From the NCBI RefSeq assembly GCF_017591425.1, contig NW_024467119.1, positions 80,840,894-80,904,893 on the forward strand: a stretch of 64,000 bases of DNA. The letters run 5' to 3'. The notes under the pieces were generated by a model. It made no database searches and was not told the DNA's origin. It saw nothing but the letters and a program-made list of their open reading frames with translations. Origin of the DNA: Ochotona curzoniae. Taxonomy: Eukaryota; Chordata; Mammalia; Lagomorpha; Ochotonidae. Within the stretch, counting starts at the first letter, position 1. Each line of letters begins with the position of its first letter. A program made the translations under genes and the position numbers. Positions 46,251 to 59,189 of this stretch are shown in pieces.

Positions 46251-46442
46251 CCCGTCCTTTGCTTTCACCAGGAGATCGTAGGTGGCTGGATCCCTCTCCC
46301 TGTCCATATCTTGAGAAACACAGATCCGCCCATCCTCAGGGTCAATGCGGAATGCGTGAGGAGCTTCCTGGCTTTGGAACCCGTTGTAAAGTTCATACTC
46401 CACAAGGCCATAGAGCCCGGCATCCTCATCGGAGGCCTTCAC
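46251..46442 (-). CDS. DCHS2: Internal exon of a giant Dachsous/Fat-type cadherin (upstream of the two exons)
   Basis: This exon encodes 64 residues, beginning and ending in phase 0. Seen: the acceptor is a pyrimidine-rich tract ending TCTTGCAG before GTGAAGGCC, and the donor is GACGGG then GTAAGT. Residues 5-12 (DEDAGLYG) are the mid-repeat calcium-binding DxD region of an extracellular cadherin domain. Residues 31-38 (FRIDPEDG) are the usual F-x-I-D-x-x-x-G turn. Residues 45-51 (DMDRERD) hold the DRE calcium motif, and residues 55-64 run into the F/G strands (YDLLVKAKDG). Its last residues join without a gap to the exon at 30529-30298, completing one cadherin repeat. Such proteins are single-pass membrane proteins acting in heterophilic adhesion and planar polarity, as known for Dachsous/Fat. 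The cadherin call is firm. DCHS2 is a recognition-based guess; FAT3, FAT4 or another large cadherin remains possible, while DCHS1 is unlikely because its introns are short. Confidence 0.9.
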
Positions 46443-47411
46443 CTGCAAGACACGAGGTTGATCCATGAGAAAACAGGAATGCTAGCCCTGCTTTGAGCAG
46501 ACCATAGGTTAGTATGATGCTTTGCACAACCAAGTGTGGCTCCCACAGTTAATAAAAAAGCAGAGATTTTGGTTTTATTTCGTCTCCATTTCTTTTGGGA
46601 GGGTCACTACCTCTCTGTCTTCTTCTTCCAAGTTGCATATTCTCCTTTTCTTTTCAAGCACTTTCACCCACTTCTACCCTTTCTGGTGATCTGTGAAAAT
46701 CCAGGGTCTCAGGCCACAGTTTCGGTTCTTTGTTCTTCTCTTACCTTTCCCCATACTTGAGTGACTTCCTCCCATCGCAAGTGACAACATCCACATGGCT
46801 CATATTTTGACACATCTGCTGTTTGCTTTTCCTTCCTAGAATTTCATGTGATGGTTTGGTGCAACCCCTCCTTCCCAAGACCCCAAGTCTTTCAGGGCAG
46901 CAAATGAAGTCAAAGAAATCAAAGCAGTAAATTATAATGACTGGAAATTCAATACAAGTGAGTGAATCAATTCACGCTGTAGTGTGAGTGAGTCCCTCCC
47001 ACCCCCAGGTTTTCTTCTGGGAATAAAGCGCCGCGATGGCACTGGCCTTCTGGCAGACTGAAAATAGCCGGACTTGCCCCCACTGGCATGGGGGGAATGA
47101 GATCCAGCTCATGCTCTGCTTGCCACGTGAGGCATGCTGATGGGGATGTGTAACTGCCCACAGCAATGGATGCCTTTGCTGTACTGTATGAGTTAGCAGC
47201 AGCCCTGTGTTGAGAAGGAAAGATGAAGCAACTACAATGATGAAAACTCTTAGCTGATTCATGCTAGCTGTGAAAATACAATGAGAAATAAGACAGGCTC
47301 ACAGAAAGGATCAAAAAATTTTTGACCCCAAGGTTCCCTATAATTCTTCTGATTCCAAGTTCAACTGATAACAGATACATAACATCTACAATAAAAGAAG
47401 TACTTTAAAGG
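46443..47411. other. Intron immediately upstream of the 46.4 kb exon
   Basis: The acceptor tract lies at its left edge. The rest is unassigned, with one GC-richer patch at 46980-47180. Confidence 0.5.
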
Positions 47412-47668
47412 TTGGCGATTTTGTCTAGCATTTCAGGCACCCTTTGGGACAGCTGCATCGCATATCAGTTTGCCTGGGTTTGAGTCCTGGCCCTGCTCCT
47501 GAGGTTGACTTCTTGCTAATGTAGAATCAGAGAGATAGCAGATACTAGTAACAAGTATTTCAGTGTTTATCATGCAAGTGGAAGGCTCCGATTGAGCTCC
47601 TGGCCCTGGCTTTGATATAGCTCAACCCTAGTCATTGCAAGTATTTACAGAATGACCCAGTTAGGGGG
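47412..47668 (+). mobile_element. CSINE, old
   Basis: Forward copy: GACAGCTGCATCGCATATCAG, GGGTTTGAGTCCTGGCCCTGC, GAGCTCCTGGCCCTGGCTTTG and TAGTCATTGCAAG. The tail is degraded. Confidence 0.8.
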
Positions 47669-47691
47669 AGCCAGTAAATCAACAGGAGGTT

Positions 47692-47815
47692 ACCAAAGAA
47701 GGAAATAAAGTGAAGGAGAGAGTGAAAAGAGATGGAGAGAGGAGAAGAGAAAGAAGAAGGGAGGAGAGGTGAGAAAGAAGGAGAAAGTGAGAGAGAAAGA
47801 GGGAGAGAGAATGGG
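47692..47815 (+). repeat. Purine (GA/GAA) tract
   Basis: About 120 bp of GAGA/GAAG/GGAG units, broken only by scattered T residues, directly after the old CSINE. Confidence 0.92.
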
Positions 47816-47877
47816 AATTATCCTACAGAAAAGATACTCTCCTAAAGTTTTGTAAACAACCACAAACTACTAAATCC

Positions 47878-47990
47878 ATTTACAGATCAAAAAGTCAAGG
47901 TCAGAGAGTTAATGTGACTCATCAAAGATCCCTTACCTCCTATGTTCCAAAGCTGGGATTCACATCTAGAAAGTTGGTAACAGAGACTAC
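47878..47990 (-). repeat. MIR
   Basis: CCATTTACAGATCAAAAAGTCAAGGTCAGAGAG, TTAATGTGACTCATCAAAGATC and AAAGCTGGGATTCACATC give the textbook reverse MIR core. Confidence 0.8.
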
Positions 47991-50252
47991 GCTCTCAACA
48001 GTCATGGTCTATTTACTGTCTCCTGAATATGAAGTGTTGTCATTGCATCCTTTATCCATTGAGTAAACACTCCCCAAATATTTTGACCCGGCTTCATGGT
48101 AGAATATGCTAGAATATGTAGGGCATTATCCCAAATAATCATTTAGCTGATATGATTTTCTCACCATAGTAATACTAACATGAAGAAAAGCAACAGGTAG
48201 GCACCTGTACTCTCCAGATTGAGTTGAACCTTCTATTCTATGTGGCTGAGTTTCAGCTGAATTGTAAAAAGCAAAATCGATGTAATGATGGCATTTAGGA
48301 AGACAAGATAATTCAGCAGATCAATTCAGAAAGCCTGACGCCCAAACGATAAATGTCTCAGAAAGGGAATAAATGACAGAGACCCTGAAACAGAGGGACA
48401 GCTGTCTCTTTGGTTTATAAGCATGTATATTGGCATGGGGCCTTCTGGTTTTTAATTTCCTCAGTCCAAAAGTTAACTCTGCATCCCATTTCACTGGACT
48501 CAACTTAACCCCCAACTTATCTGCAAAGGAGACTTACAAATGTGTAAGATCAGAAAGTTACATGGTGACTACTGACAGATTCTGCCACAGGATGACATTA
48601 GCCTACAACATATGAAGACAGACACCAAAGATGTCATGATTTTCCAAGTAGCCTTTACTGTGCAGTAACATTTAGTGAAAGTGAAAGTTACACCCAGTGT
48701 TCTGTTCTATGACTGTTAATTTTAGAGAAAAACTCTTGACAGTCCTCCCAATTTACTTAAGACTTTTCTGAGGCAGAAAAATAGAAGACCATTTCATCAA
48801 CTACATTATTAGCAATCCCATTACATTGATTTAATTCTAGTCTGAAAAGAACAAAGAACTACTTCCAGTCAATACAACATACACGTAGGAGCTATGTCTT
48901 TGTTTCAACACTTCCCAAATGCAAACACATATCGAAAACATGTCCATCAAGCACAGCTCTCCATCCACCTGCCTTTTGTGCTGTGCGATCCTGAGCAGCT
49001 AACTGGAATGTGACCTCAGGGACTGCCGTGAAGTCCACCTCAGTAGTTTTCCACCAGGGGCACACTTATCTCCCAAGGAAACACTTCAAAATGTCTAGCG
49101 ACTTTTTAAAATTTTCACAAGCAGGAAAATATTTCTGCTGGCGTTTGGAGGTTTAAAACCTGGTGTGATGCCAAATACCCTGCAGTGCACAAGCAGACTC
49201 TACAACAAAGCTCAAATGCCAACAGTGTAGAGGTGGGGGCCTCATGCAACTGGTGATAATTGTTTTCCCTCTTGCATTGCCTTTATACTTGTCAACATGT
49301 CTTTTACCCTTACTCTCACCCATTTCACAGTCCTTGGGAAAAGTATTCTTCCTATACAAAACAAACAAACAAAACAAAAACTAATGTATTTATGATGTTT
49401 TCTTCTTCCTACTGGTAGAGCTGGACCAGAAAATCCAAAAATGTTCTCACTGCAAAGAACTTAGCTCCAAATATATTGGGTCTATTCCATTTTTGCAGCT
49501 GTTGATAAGTGAGTTACCTCAAATTCCCAAAGACAACAAATATATCTGCTACAACGTACGGTATCCTCAATAACTTTGATTTGATTGGAAGTCAAATATA
49601 ATTGATTTAAATTCGAAAACCCATTCTCAGCCTTTAGTAACAAGGATTAGCCAGTAATTCGGGTTAGATTAAAACAAATGTTTTTGCTCTCATTTTCAAG
49701 ACCATTTTTTTTCCATTTGGAAGAGGCAAACTGCTGGCAAAGCAAACTATCACAAGTAAAAACTGTTGATAAGAGTACTGACATGAGTTTATGCTGGCAG
49801 TTCAGATTCCAAGTTTCAAAATCATAAAATAAGAATGCATTCTGCCCTGGTGTTACTCAACACCCCCTACTACTGGCATACTTTCTCCTAACCATCTATT
49901 CCATTTGTGAGTAGCATCTTGAAAGCCTTGAATTAATTTGGCAACTTCAGGGCTTGTATTTATTAGAAGCTATTGAAAGACATATAAAATTTAAGCAATC
50001 TGAATAACAGAAAATGGAAATTACTTTTAAAAGCTTCCAGAGGAAATTCTGATTAGTAAATGAATTCACTAGACCTTTTATCCAGAGGTATCTGTTTATA
50101 TCAGAGCAAGTTCTCATGGTATGGACTGGGATCTAGAAGAGATTAATAAGAGTCTGATTCCTGGATTTCCTCTCAGCTCCATCCTACAGCATTCTCAATA
50201 GCACCCCTGCACTCCTGCCTCCAGGAGACGCATCTGGCAGCTTTAACTTTAT
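47991..50252. other. Unassigned intronic sequence
   Basis: One of the largest stretches without an identified repeat. Only a short AAAC run (49357-49378) is notable. Confidence 0.5.
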
Positions 50253-50263
50253 ACATAATCTGA

Positions 50264-50582
50264 TGGGCCCAGCGCAGTAGCCTAGCAGCCGAAGACCTTA
50301 CCTTGAACGCACTCGGATCCCATATGGGTGATGGTTCTAGTCCCAGCAGCTCCACTTCCCATCCTGCTCCCTGCTTGTGGCCTGGGAAAGCAGGAGAGGA
50401 TGGCCCAAAGCCTTGGGACCCTGCACCCACGTGGGAGACCTGGAAGAAGTTCCTGGCTCCTGGCTTCGGAGTGGTGCAACACAAGCTGTTGCGGTCACTT
50501 GGGGAGTGAATCATCAGATGCAAGATTTTCCTCTCTGTATATCTGACTTTGCAATAAAAACAAACAAATCTTTACAAAGAAA
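50264..50582 (+). mobile_element. CSINE, young, with target-site duplication
   Basis: Forward copy: GGGCCCAGCGCAGTAGCC head, AACGCACTCGGATCCCATATGG, GGTCACTTGGGGAGTGAATC, and CTGACTTTGCAATAAAAAC tail. ACATAATCTGA is duplicated at 50253-50263 and 50583-50593. Confidence 0.95.
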
Positions 50583-50593
50583 ACATAATCTGA

Positions 50594-51590
50594 CATGGTA
50601 CTGAGCTCTTTATAGCTGACCTAATCCCACTTTGATGAAGAGTTCATAAAATTACAAAATACCAGTGCAATGTTAAGGTTATCCTGATTTCATGATTCGC
50701 TTTCCAGAATTAAAAAAAAAAAAAAACTGGCATCATTTCCCTCATAGTAGCATCTGGGTTAGGATTCTTGCCTGTGAATTATCACAGACAAGGGACACAT
50801 TTGGGACAGTATCCTTTGAAGCGTTCATTTCTTAGGTGCTCTGCAAGTGGGACAGGTCTACTTGGCAGCTAGTCACTCCAAAGTCAACCTCATTTGGAAA
50901 GCTTTACTTCCCAGGGGCTGGATAACCTTAAGGGGTCCCATGCTTAGGCATGTAAATCAGATGGACCCGACACAAAACCCACAGGGTGACCTTCAACACT
51001 GCCTTTGACCTCATCCTTAACGAACTATGTCTTAACTCAGTGAGTTTTTTTTTTTAGTAAAACTTAGAGCCTGCTTTAAAAAAAAGAAGTCCTAGGAAAA
51101 ATGATGACATTACAGATAAGACTTATAAGAACTTATTTTCTTCGTGTTAAAATTCCAAAATTTCTACCATGAGTTCACAGTAATCTGAAGAGATAAGGGG
51201 TCTGTCACATAGAATGTCAATGAAGAAATAAGAAGAAACTGTGAAATAATAACCTTTGACTTCTGAAAGGCCCATCCAACTTTTGACCCTACAGCTGAAG
51301 TTGGATGCTAACTTCCCCAGGGAAGCCGGAGCACTGGAGTCACATGGATGCAAGTAGGTAATTCTGTGAGCACAACACCACCAGCAACTTGCATCTTCCC
51401 AATAACAATATCCACTTGGCCTTTGTTTTCTGAGTATTCAGGAGCTTCCCACAGAGGCAACCATCCCCTTCCCTTGAACCTTGTTGACCCTACTCCAATG
51501 CCCTCTATCATCTAGGTCTCCTCCTTGCCTCTGAGCCCTGGAGGACTACTAAGCTCAGTCTTGGAACTTTTTTTTCTGCTCTGTTTAAAT
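50594..51590. other. Unassigned intronic sequence
   Basis: Poly(A) and T runs near 50711 and 51045; no family recognised. Confidence 0.5.
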
Positions 51591-51596
51591 TTTTAA

Positions 51597-51931
51597 ATTT
51601 TTTTTTTAAGATTTACTTATTTATTGGAAAGTCAGATATACAGAGAATAGGAGAGACAGAGAGGAAGATCTTCCACCTGATGATTCACTCCCCAAGTGAC
51701 CACAACGTCCGATGCTATGCCAATCTGAAACCAGGATCCAGGAACTTCTTCCGGGTCTCCCACACAGGTGCAGGGTCCCAAGGCTTTGGGCCATCCTCTC
51801 CTGCTTTCCCAGGCCACAAGCAGGGAGCTGGATGGGAAGTGGAGCTGTCGGGATTAGAACCGGCGCCCCTATGGGATCCTGGGAGCGTTCAAGGCGAGGA
51901 ATTTTGCTGCTAGGCCACGCCGCCAGGCCCT
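51597..51931 (-). mobile_element. CSINE, young
   Basis: Reverse full-length copy: T tail, AAGATTTACTTATTTATTGG, AAGTCAGATATACAGAG, GGGATTAGAACCGGCGCCCC (B-box region) and CCACGCCGCCAGGCCC. An aged TTTTTAAAT duplication seems to flank it. Confidence 0.94.
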
Positions 51932-51964
51932 AAGTTTTTAAATGTTAAATCCATCAATTCTATT

Positions 51965-52228
51965 TCATTCAAAGGAGACAGAGATCTTCCATCTGCACTA
52001 GTTCACTCCGAAATATCATGGCTGCCAGTGCTGGAGTCACACCAAAGCCAGGGCTGTGCCTTGCTGAAGCTGAGAACAGGAACTTTATACCCAGGTCTCA
52101 TATCAACAACAAGGGCTCAACTGCTTGAGCCATGACTCGCGTCCTCTCAGAGTGCACATGACCAAGAGGCCAGCACGGACAAAAGACAGAACCGACACTC
52201 AGTTGCTCTGATGTATGGCCCAAACTGT
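51965..52228 (-). mobile_element. CSINE, old
   Basis: Reverse diverged copy: GGAGACAGAGATCTTCCATC, CACTAGTTCACTCCGAAAT, CACACCAAAGCCAGGGC and ACCAAGAGGCCAGCAC. Confidence 0.7.
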
Positions 52229-52719
52229 GTCTGATCTGACCCTACAAGTTGAACTTTCTCGAAATGCATTGTCAGTGATAGTTGAATATACTCGATCTTC
52301 AAGTGAAAGTCCCCCTCCACCCGCTAGAAGTGTTACCACATGTTTTTACTGCCTTAATTGAGGAATGAGAGCAAGCAATCACTAACGTACAACCGAATTA
52401 TCATCCCCTCTGTGTTGCCCAGTAAGACAGCCCAAGCAATCTTTACGCAAAGAGACGAGCGCCACAAAGAGGTGTAGAAGCAACTTTCCTGTGAAGTGTT
52501 CCACACCAAACAAAACAGGAAGGGAGCTGGCAGGCAGATCAATCCCACACAAAATACCTGAAACATAACTTGGCAAAAGCAAAACTTCAATCTGTCAAAG
52601 GAAACCACTGAGGAATGAGGGTTTACTGACCACAAAAAAGTTTAAAACATTGATGAAGTACTCAGAAAAAACAAATTTTATAATTTGATATTAACCTCAA
52701 ATAAAAATATGTTCTACAC

Positions 52720-53225
52720 AGATACATGTAAATAATGAAATCATTTAAAGCCCAAAGAATATGTAAAGGAATCAAATGCTGAGCCTTACATTGGAAAGAA
52801 AAGTCAAAGCAAAAAGGAATGTCAAAACTAAAACAGAAGGATAAAAGTCACAGAGGAAAAGGGAAAAACAATGGTTATATAAACATTCAAAACTCCAGTA
52901 TGTCCAAATATCATACACAAAAAAATTTAGAGGCAAATTAGATAGGATATTCTCAGCCAATATGCATGAAGAAGTTAACATCCCAAATGTGGAAAGAAGT
53001 ATTTAAAAATAAAAATATTGATTTGCTCAAGACAAAAAGTAACCAAAGGACATGAAAAATAGTTTTACAAAAGAAATATTTACAGTATTCAGAAATCAAT
53101 TAAATGAAAAAGCAAATAATATTTTTGCCATGCAAATTGCTATTCATTAAAAATAATTAAAAGAAGACATTTAAGAGGCACTCATTCTCACAGCCCATCT
53201 GGAAGTAACTTTTCACTGTACATGA
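52720..53225 (+). mobile_element. Possible ancient L1 ORF2 fragment
   Basis: A-rich sequence with ACCAAAGGACATGAAAAATAG, TTACAAAAGAAATATTTACAG, ATTAAATGAAAAAGC and CATGCAAATTGCTATTC in the order of the L1 ORF2 C-terminal region. Divergence is very high. Confidence 0.4.
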
Positions 53226-53334
53226 AAAATCCTTTAAAAATCTTTTATAGAAAGAAAATGATGCACGGACATCAAAATGTTTCTACCATAGTAAACTTAT
53301 CTTTGAAATTCTATTTTCCATGATTTTTTTCTGT

Positions 53335-53652
53335 TGTTTAAAAAGACTGATATACTCATTTGAAAGGCAATGTTCTAGAGTGACAGGGATTGAGAGAGAT
53401 CTTCCATCTGCTGGTTCCCTCGCCAAATGCCCACAGCAGCCACGGCTGGGCCAGGCAGAATGCAACAGCTCCACCTGGCTCTCCCACAGGCGTGGGAGGA
53501 GCTCCAGCACGTGAGCCCTCTTTTGCTGACCTCCAAGGCACATTGGCAAGAATCTGAATCACAAGCCATAACTCATGACTTGAACCAGAACTCATATGGG
53601 GCATAGTCACAAGGGGCATCAGCTTAACTCTCGTGCTACAATGCCAGCTCCC
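53335..53652 (-). mobile_element. CSINE, old
   Basis: Reverse copy: CTCATTTGAAAGGCAATG, GATCTTCCATCTGCTGGTTCCC, TGGCTCTCCCACAGGCG, CTTGAACCAGAACTCATATGGG, GTGCTACAATGCCAGCTCC. Confidence 0.87.
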
Positions 53653-55874
53653 AATCACGAAGTATCAGTGCATATATGTTATACATCCTCCCCAAACCTA
53701 AAATACTCACAGAGCTATAAACCTGCACACCCTGTTTCATTCGGCATACTTCTCGGCTGTCTCATTGGGGTTTATTTTCACACAAGTCTCTTGTTTACAG
53801 CCATCAGCACTTTGGATCTTCTGGGTACACATCTTTCTCTTTCTATATTCTCTGCCTCAGTGAGCTCATTCAGCTTTCAATTTAAGGACAGCCCGAACTT
53901 CCTTAGAGCAGCACACACACTTGGCTTGCACTGCAGGTTCACATATGTTATGACTTGTCCTCAGCTGGCCACGTGGACACTTCACAGAGAACATGTCCAA
54001 ACCAAAACTTCTTCTTTTTTCCAAACCTCATGGGAGATTCCTAGGAAAATGATTGTAGATGAGCTGTATCTCTCTGTTTTAGACTGTAGAAATCATAGAA
54101 TGATTCTGAGAGCTCAAGTCAGATGAGAACAGGCAATAAACGTACATACAAACACAGGACGACTTCAACAATAAATCAGCTTTGATTCATTTTTTTTCTG
54201 TTCATAATTTTTGTATTTTAGTTTTGGAAAGACAAGAAATGTCTAGCTGTGATTATAAGATTTTCTTCATTTTTCATTAAAAAAATCTGGAAATTCAAAA
54301 AAGTCCATTAAAATGAAGTTGATTTATTTTGCGGCGGTGAAGTAGAATACTGTGCATTTTTTTTAAAGAGCAATTCAAACGCATAGTACCTAGAAAAGCA
54401 AACTATGTAAAGAATAAAAGCTGTCCAATTGCATGGATGCAGAAAACTCACACTTTAAAATGTAGAGACTAGGAGAGGTGTCAGAACATTCCCTGGGTAT
54501 ACTACAATAACAAGGTCAGAGGGGGGCATCTCTCCTCATTTGTCCCCCGCCTCCCGAGCTAGAATCATCCCTTTTTGACTCTAGAACCAAAATCAGACAT
54601 GTCACCAGAAAACTGTTGATGTCAGGTTTGCCAAACATGCTGAAGAAGAAAAGGGTTAAAAAAAAAATAAAAAAGGACAATGACAAAGGACTGATTCTTT
54701 AAGACAGCAGTCATCTGTAATCGGAGGAGAAGTCGGGGACTCAGAGCAGGCCAAACAGGCACTTGGCTGACCTCTCACCTGACTCCTCACCACCCTGTTT
54801 GAAACCACACACACTGGTGATTGCATTGCAAGGAGCCAGAGCAAAAGGTGATAAGACAGGTTAGAGGTTCCCTAGACAAAGAAGAAACCAAATAAGCTCT
54901 ACTCATAGGGTCCGAGATGCAGTGGATGGGACCTGTAGTCCCACCTGAGCTGCTGAGAAACAAAATTCATTTCATTTTGACCAACATCCTAACTGAAGAT
55001 AGAAGCTCACTTTGCAGTTACACAATGCTATTTTCATAGAAAATTAAAATCTGAATCATAGCCCCCAAGCCACTAACAGGTGTTCTCCCTTGGGAAGCAA
55101 TCACAAGGAATGCTCACTCATTAAATGATAGATTGGTTATAAACAACATTTTGTAATAAGCCTGCTTTGTTTTATTCCATGTGACTGGGGTGGGGGGGGC
55201 GGGGCGACATCCCACCTCACCTGCAAAAGTTACCTGCAATCCCTGTGAGGTCCAGAGAGGGGAGCTGTTTGTTGGATTTCTTCCCCAGAGGATTCATGTC
55301 TAAAACATATCCTTTTTGGGGATTCAATATCATAAATAGGAATCATTACATTTTTATCTTTTAGTTGTAGCTCTCCTTTATGTATTTGCTAGAACAGAAA
55401 CATCCTAAATCTATAGAATTCTCTTCAGTTTCAGAAGAAGGGTGCACTCCCCAGATACAAACATGACAGATACATTCTAAGCTCAGTGAGGGCTCTGGAT
55501 TTGAAAGGTTGTAATGAAACCAGTAAGAAGGCAGAAGGAGTAAGTCCACAGTACAAACTTAAGGAATGTAAGTTCCAGTATGGATTCTGACTTAATGGAT
55601 CTTACCCGCAGTTTTCACACCTGCCCAAGAATTATATCACAAATGTTAGGTTGGGAAAATGGGCCTTTTCATAAAAAGCTGGCTGAAGTGGAGAAATGAG
55701 ATGGCAGCATACACAGATTCAATGGTGAGAGCCAGGACGGCACTGTCTCATCTGGTATCCCTCAAATACCATTGCTTATACAAAACTCCAAATATCTTTA
55801 TTGTAATGTCTTGACTATAAACACAGCATTTAGGGAATTAAGGCTATGTTTTAGTGCTTCCTTTATATAAAGTT
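53653..55874. other. Unassigned intronic sequence
   Basis: Holds an isolated 176-codon plus-strand frame (53596-54126) without domain signatures and the G-run at 55186. Confidence 0.45.
55186..55208 (+). repeat. G-rich run, potential G-quadruplex
   Basis: The plus strand reads GACTGGGGTGGGGGGGGCGGGGCG, with at least four G-runs of three or more and very short loops. The cadherin pre-mRNA would carry the complementary C-rich strand. Confidence 0.6.
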
Positions 55875-55968
55875 TTACAGGGTTGGGGGAATCGCAGAGC
55901 CTATGGGACAATGTCACATAATGCAATGTAATCAATAAAAAATAATATAAAAAAATAAAGTCTTACAG
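55875..55968 (+). mobile_element. Very short L1 3' end
   Basis: GGTTGGGGGAATCGCAGAGCC, TATGGGACAATGTCACATAATGCAATG and an A-rich tail match the 3' ends at 15080-15165 and 27895-27975. Only about 90 bp remain. Confidence 0.65.
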
Positions 55969-57309
55969 GAATCCATTCATTTAGGCTTTAGTGTAAGGAA
56001 AAGCCAATGAAAGTTCTCTTGGGGAGTGAGGTATCCTAACTCGAGAAATTCATGAACCTTACCACTACAGTGACTTGGCACTAGCATTAAAAAATGTGCA
56101 AAATCTTGTAAAATATAGTTCCATGTTCTGCATTTTTTTTAGTGACATCGTAAGATTTCATGGCATTTTCCTTTTCCCATGTGAAAAAAATATATATTCA
56201 TTTACTTGAGAAGCACATGCAAACAGACGCAAGGAATGAGAGGGCAAGGGAGCCAGTAGAATTGGATGTGATAAACAAAACAGCTGTAGGGTTAATAATG
56301 ACCAAATAAGGTAGTTCTAAGGACTTAACAAATATGTTATTAGTTATTATTATTATTACTTTATGATACAGATCCATAGACCCCTGTGATTTTCCTTATT
56401 CCTTCTCCACTTTGGCTCCCCCACCCTACCGAGTTCCCCTTTATCAGCACTAAAATACAGTTTTTCATACACAGTCATATGTCCAGTATTGTGGGCACTG
56501 ACAATGGCAGAGTGTCCATCAGCCTATTATCACATACTAAAGAGTGTAACTGGAAGTCTGTCTGGAAGTAGAGATGCATAATACATTGTATCTTCAAATC
56601 TGGATATGTTAGTCTCCATTTCACAGTTATTGTACATCCCCTTAAATGAAAAGCCACAAAACAAAATCAACAATAGGAAGAAAAATAGAAATTTACCATG
56701 CCATGAAATAAAATAACATGCTACTGAGTCATTGATTTGTCACTGAAGAAATGTAAAGGAAAATCAAGAACCTTCATGAAGAAAATGATGCTACTGTATG
56801 ATCTATGAGTCAATGAAGAATTTAATCAGAAGAAAGTGTTTTGAAGAGCTGAAACTAACAAAAAAAATCAAAATCCACGAGATACAGTTTCCACTGATCT
56901 TTGTTGCTGAAATGTGTCTCCTGTAGGCAACAAATAGATATGTTTTGTTTTTTAACCTACTCTACTAGTCTATAACATTTCATGGTTGAGATTAAGCCCT
57001 TTACATTCAGGGTTAATATGGATGGGTGGAAATTTGGTCCTGTCATTTTAGGAATGGGATATTCATTGATTTAGTCTTCTGTTGTCATTTTACTGTGATG
57101 TTCTTCACATCTCAGCCTTTGGTTTTGGTGAGTGCTATTCATCTACTCTATCAAAAGAACATCTTTAGTATCCTTTGTAGGGCAGGTTTGGAAGAGACAC
57201 ATTCTTTGAACTTTTATCTACTGTGGAAAAATTTTATTTCATTTGCAAAGACAAAGGAAAGCTTTACTGGGTGTTATCTTAGGCTGACAATTTTTTCTTT
57301 TAGAATCTG

Positions 57310-58010
57310 AAATATGTCACTCCATTCTCTTCTGACCTATAGACTTTCCAGTGAGAGGTCTCCTGTGAACTTCATTGATATTCCTTTATATGTCAGTTGT
57401 TTTTTTTCAAAGGCACATTTAAGAATCTTTTCCTTATGTTCAATTGATGAGAGCTTGATTAGCATGTATTGTGGTGAAGATTGCTTTTGTTCAAGCCTGT
57501 TAGGAATTCCGTACCCCTCCTGGATATTGTTTTCCAATTCTTTCTCTTATGATTCGGGAAATTTTCCCTTATTATTTGATTAAATATATTTGTAAATCCA
57601 GCTTCTCTTTCTGCACCTTCTGGGACTCCCATAACTCTTATATTTGTTTTTTTCATAATGTCTTTCAATTCTTGAATACTTTTTTAAGCCTGATCCAGCT
57701 CTGCTTCCAGCTTTTTGTATGCTTCCTGCTGGTGACAGGAAATATCTTCCAATCCTGAGATTCTTTCTTCTGCTTGCTTCATTCTGTTTTGGAGACTCTC
57801 CATGGTACTTTCAACTTGCTCCACTGTATGCTTCATTTCTGCTACTTCAACTTTGATTTGATTTACTTCCAGTGTGACATATTCCTTGAATTCTTTGAAT
57901 GCCTATTTTACATACTTCTCATTGTTGATAAAAAGTTTTTTAATAAGAGTTTTGAATTTTGTATCTCCCATTTTCTCGATGTCTTCCTCAGTGAACTCTT
58001 AGGTTGGCAA
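57310..58010 (-). pseudogene. Decayed L1 ORF1 (RNA-binding ORF1p)
   Basis: ORF1p is the trimeric nucleic-acid chaperone of L1. A likely start is MGDTKFKTL at 57970. A heptad-type coiled-coil segment follows (about 57870-57700, containing VEQVESTMESLQNRM). Next is the RRM region (57668-57500) with the hallmark NIRVMGVPEG and IFNQIIRENFP. The C-terminal domain follows in another frame, with LIKLSSIEHKEKILKCA and KQLTYKGISMKFTGDLS. In-frame stops occur after EKYVK and ELDQA, and a frameshift lies between the RRM and the C-terminal domain. It cannot make a full protein. Confidence 0.8.
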
Positions 58011-59189
58011 AGAACTTTGTTCTTTTGCAGGGGAGTCTTCAGGAATATTCATTGTGCCTCTGTCTCTCCTTTTGCTCTTGGTCACTGTACTTCTGGTTAA
58101 CAGATTCTCTTTGGGGCATTTTTCTAAGCTGTGTCACACACAGGTCTACAATTCAATTTTACTTATTGCAGTTGGTACATGGCTCTTTGTTTGTAATCAC
58201 TTGTGCCACTCCCTCATGCAAGTTCCAGGTCTGGGTTCTTATGTTAGATTTCCACCATGGTCTCTGTAGCCCCAGCTCCTGGCTCACCAGTCTCCACTTC
58301 CTGTGATACCATGCTGAAGCTGCACCGTGTTCTGTACAGTCTTTCTCCAACTTCAAGTTGGAGCAGGTCCCAGGATTAGGGAGACACCAAGTGTCCTATA
58401 TAGATAGATTAGTTTTGGTGATGATCTTGTCGGAACCTGTTGGCTGTTATGTCTGGTGCCACATGGACCTATTTTTACCCATATGATGCAATAGTGAGTA
58501 CTATTTTCCTGTGGGACCAATGCAATCCACTGAGCTCAGTGAGTTCTCGTGAGCTCAGCACATGCACAATTCACTGTTGTCCCTGCAGTCTTAAATTCTT
58601 TGCCACACTGTGAGAAATGACACCTAATGTGCCACTACTAGAGTTCTTGATCTGCTGGCTCTCAGGTCTGAGGGCTACCCAGACCTGTCTTGGGTGGAAC
58701 CTCAAGGATGCCGCATTGCTGCTGTTCACTGAGCCAGAAACGAGTTCACTCCCAGCTCAGCGTATGCTCAGTCTTTTCCTTTGCCTTTGCCTCCTTAAAC
58801 AAAGTGGCACCTAATTCAACTCTAGGCAGGCAGACAGGCCTGTGACATCTACCCTGTCTGGGATCTGCTGCTCTGTCTCTGCTCCTGGTCAAATCAAACA
58901 GACCAGCAGGATGAGTAGTTCTTTGTCTGGGTTCACCTCCCAAGCTCCCAGAGAAAGTCCCTTCCCAATTTGTTGCTCATGGAGTTTCCTGCTGCAGGTG
59001 GAGTTCAGATCACTGTTAGTTGAATGCTGGTGGAGTGTTAGTCACTGCAACACCACACTGTTGTGTCTGCTGCTTTCCTGTGTCTGTCAGTCTCCAGGTG
59101 TACCTCTCTGCTTGTGCTGTCCTCTCCTATTTCCGGAATGTGCCCTCTTTGCTTCATGCTGGTTAATATTTCTCCGTCCATTTATACGT

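Noticed and set aside
53596..54126. 176-codon plus-strand open frame, the longest in the window
   Set aside because: No domain, no splice context, and its start overlaps an old CSINE. Chance length is plausible.
57774..58306. Plus-strand frames with hydrophobic, cysteine-rich sequence
   Set aside because: They are the complement of L1 ORF1 and the L1 5' UTR.
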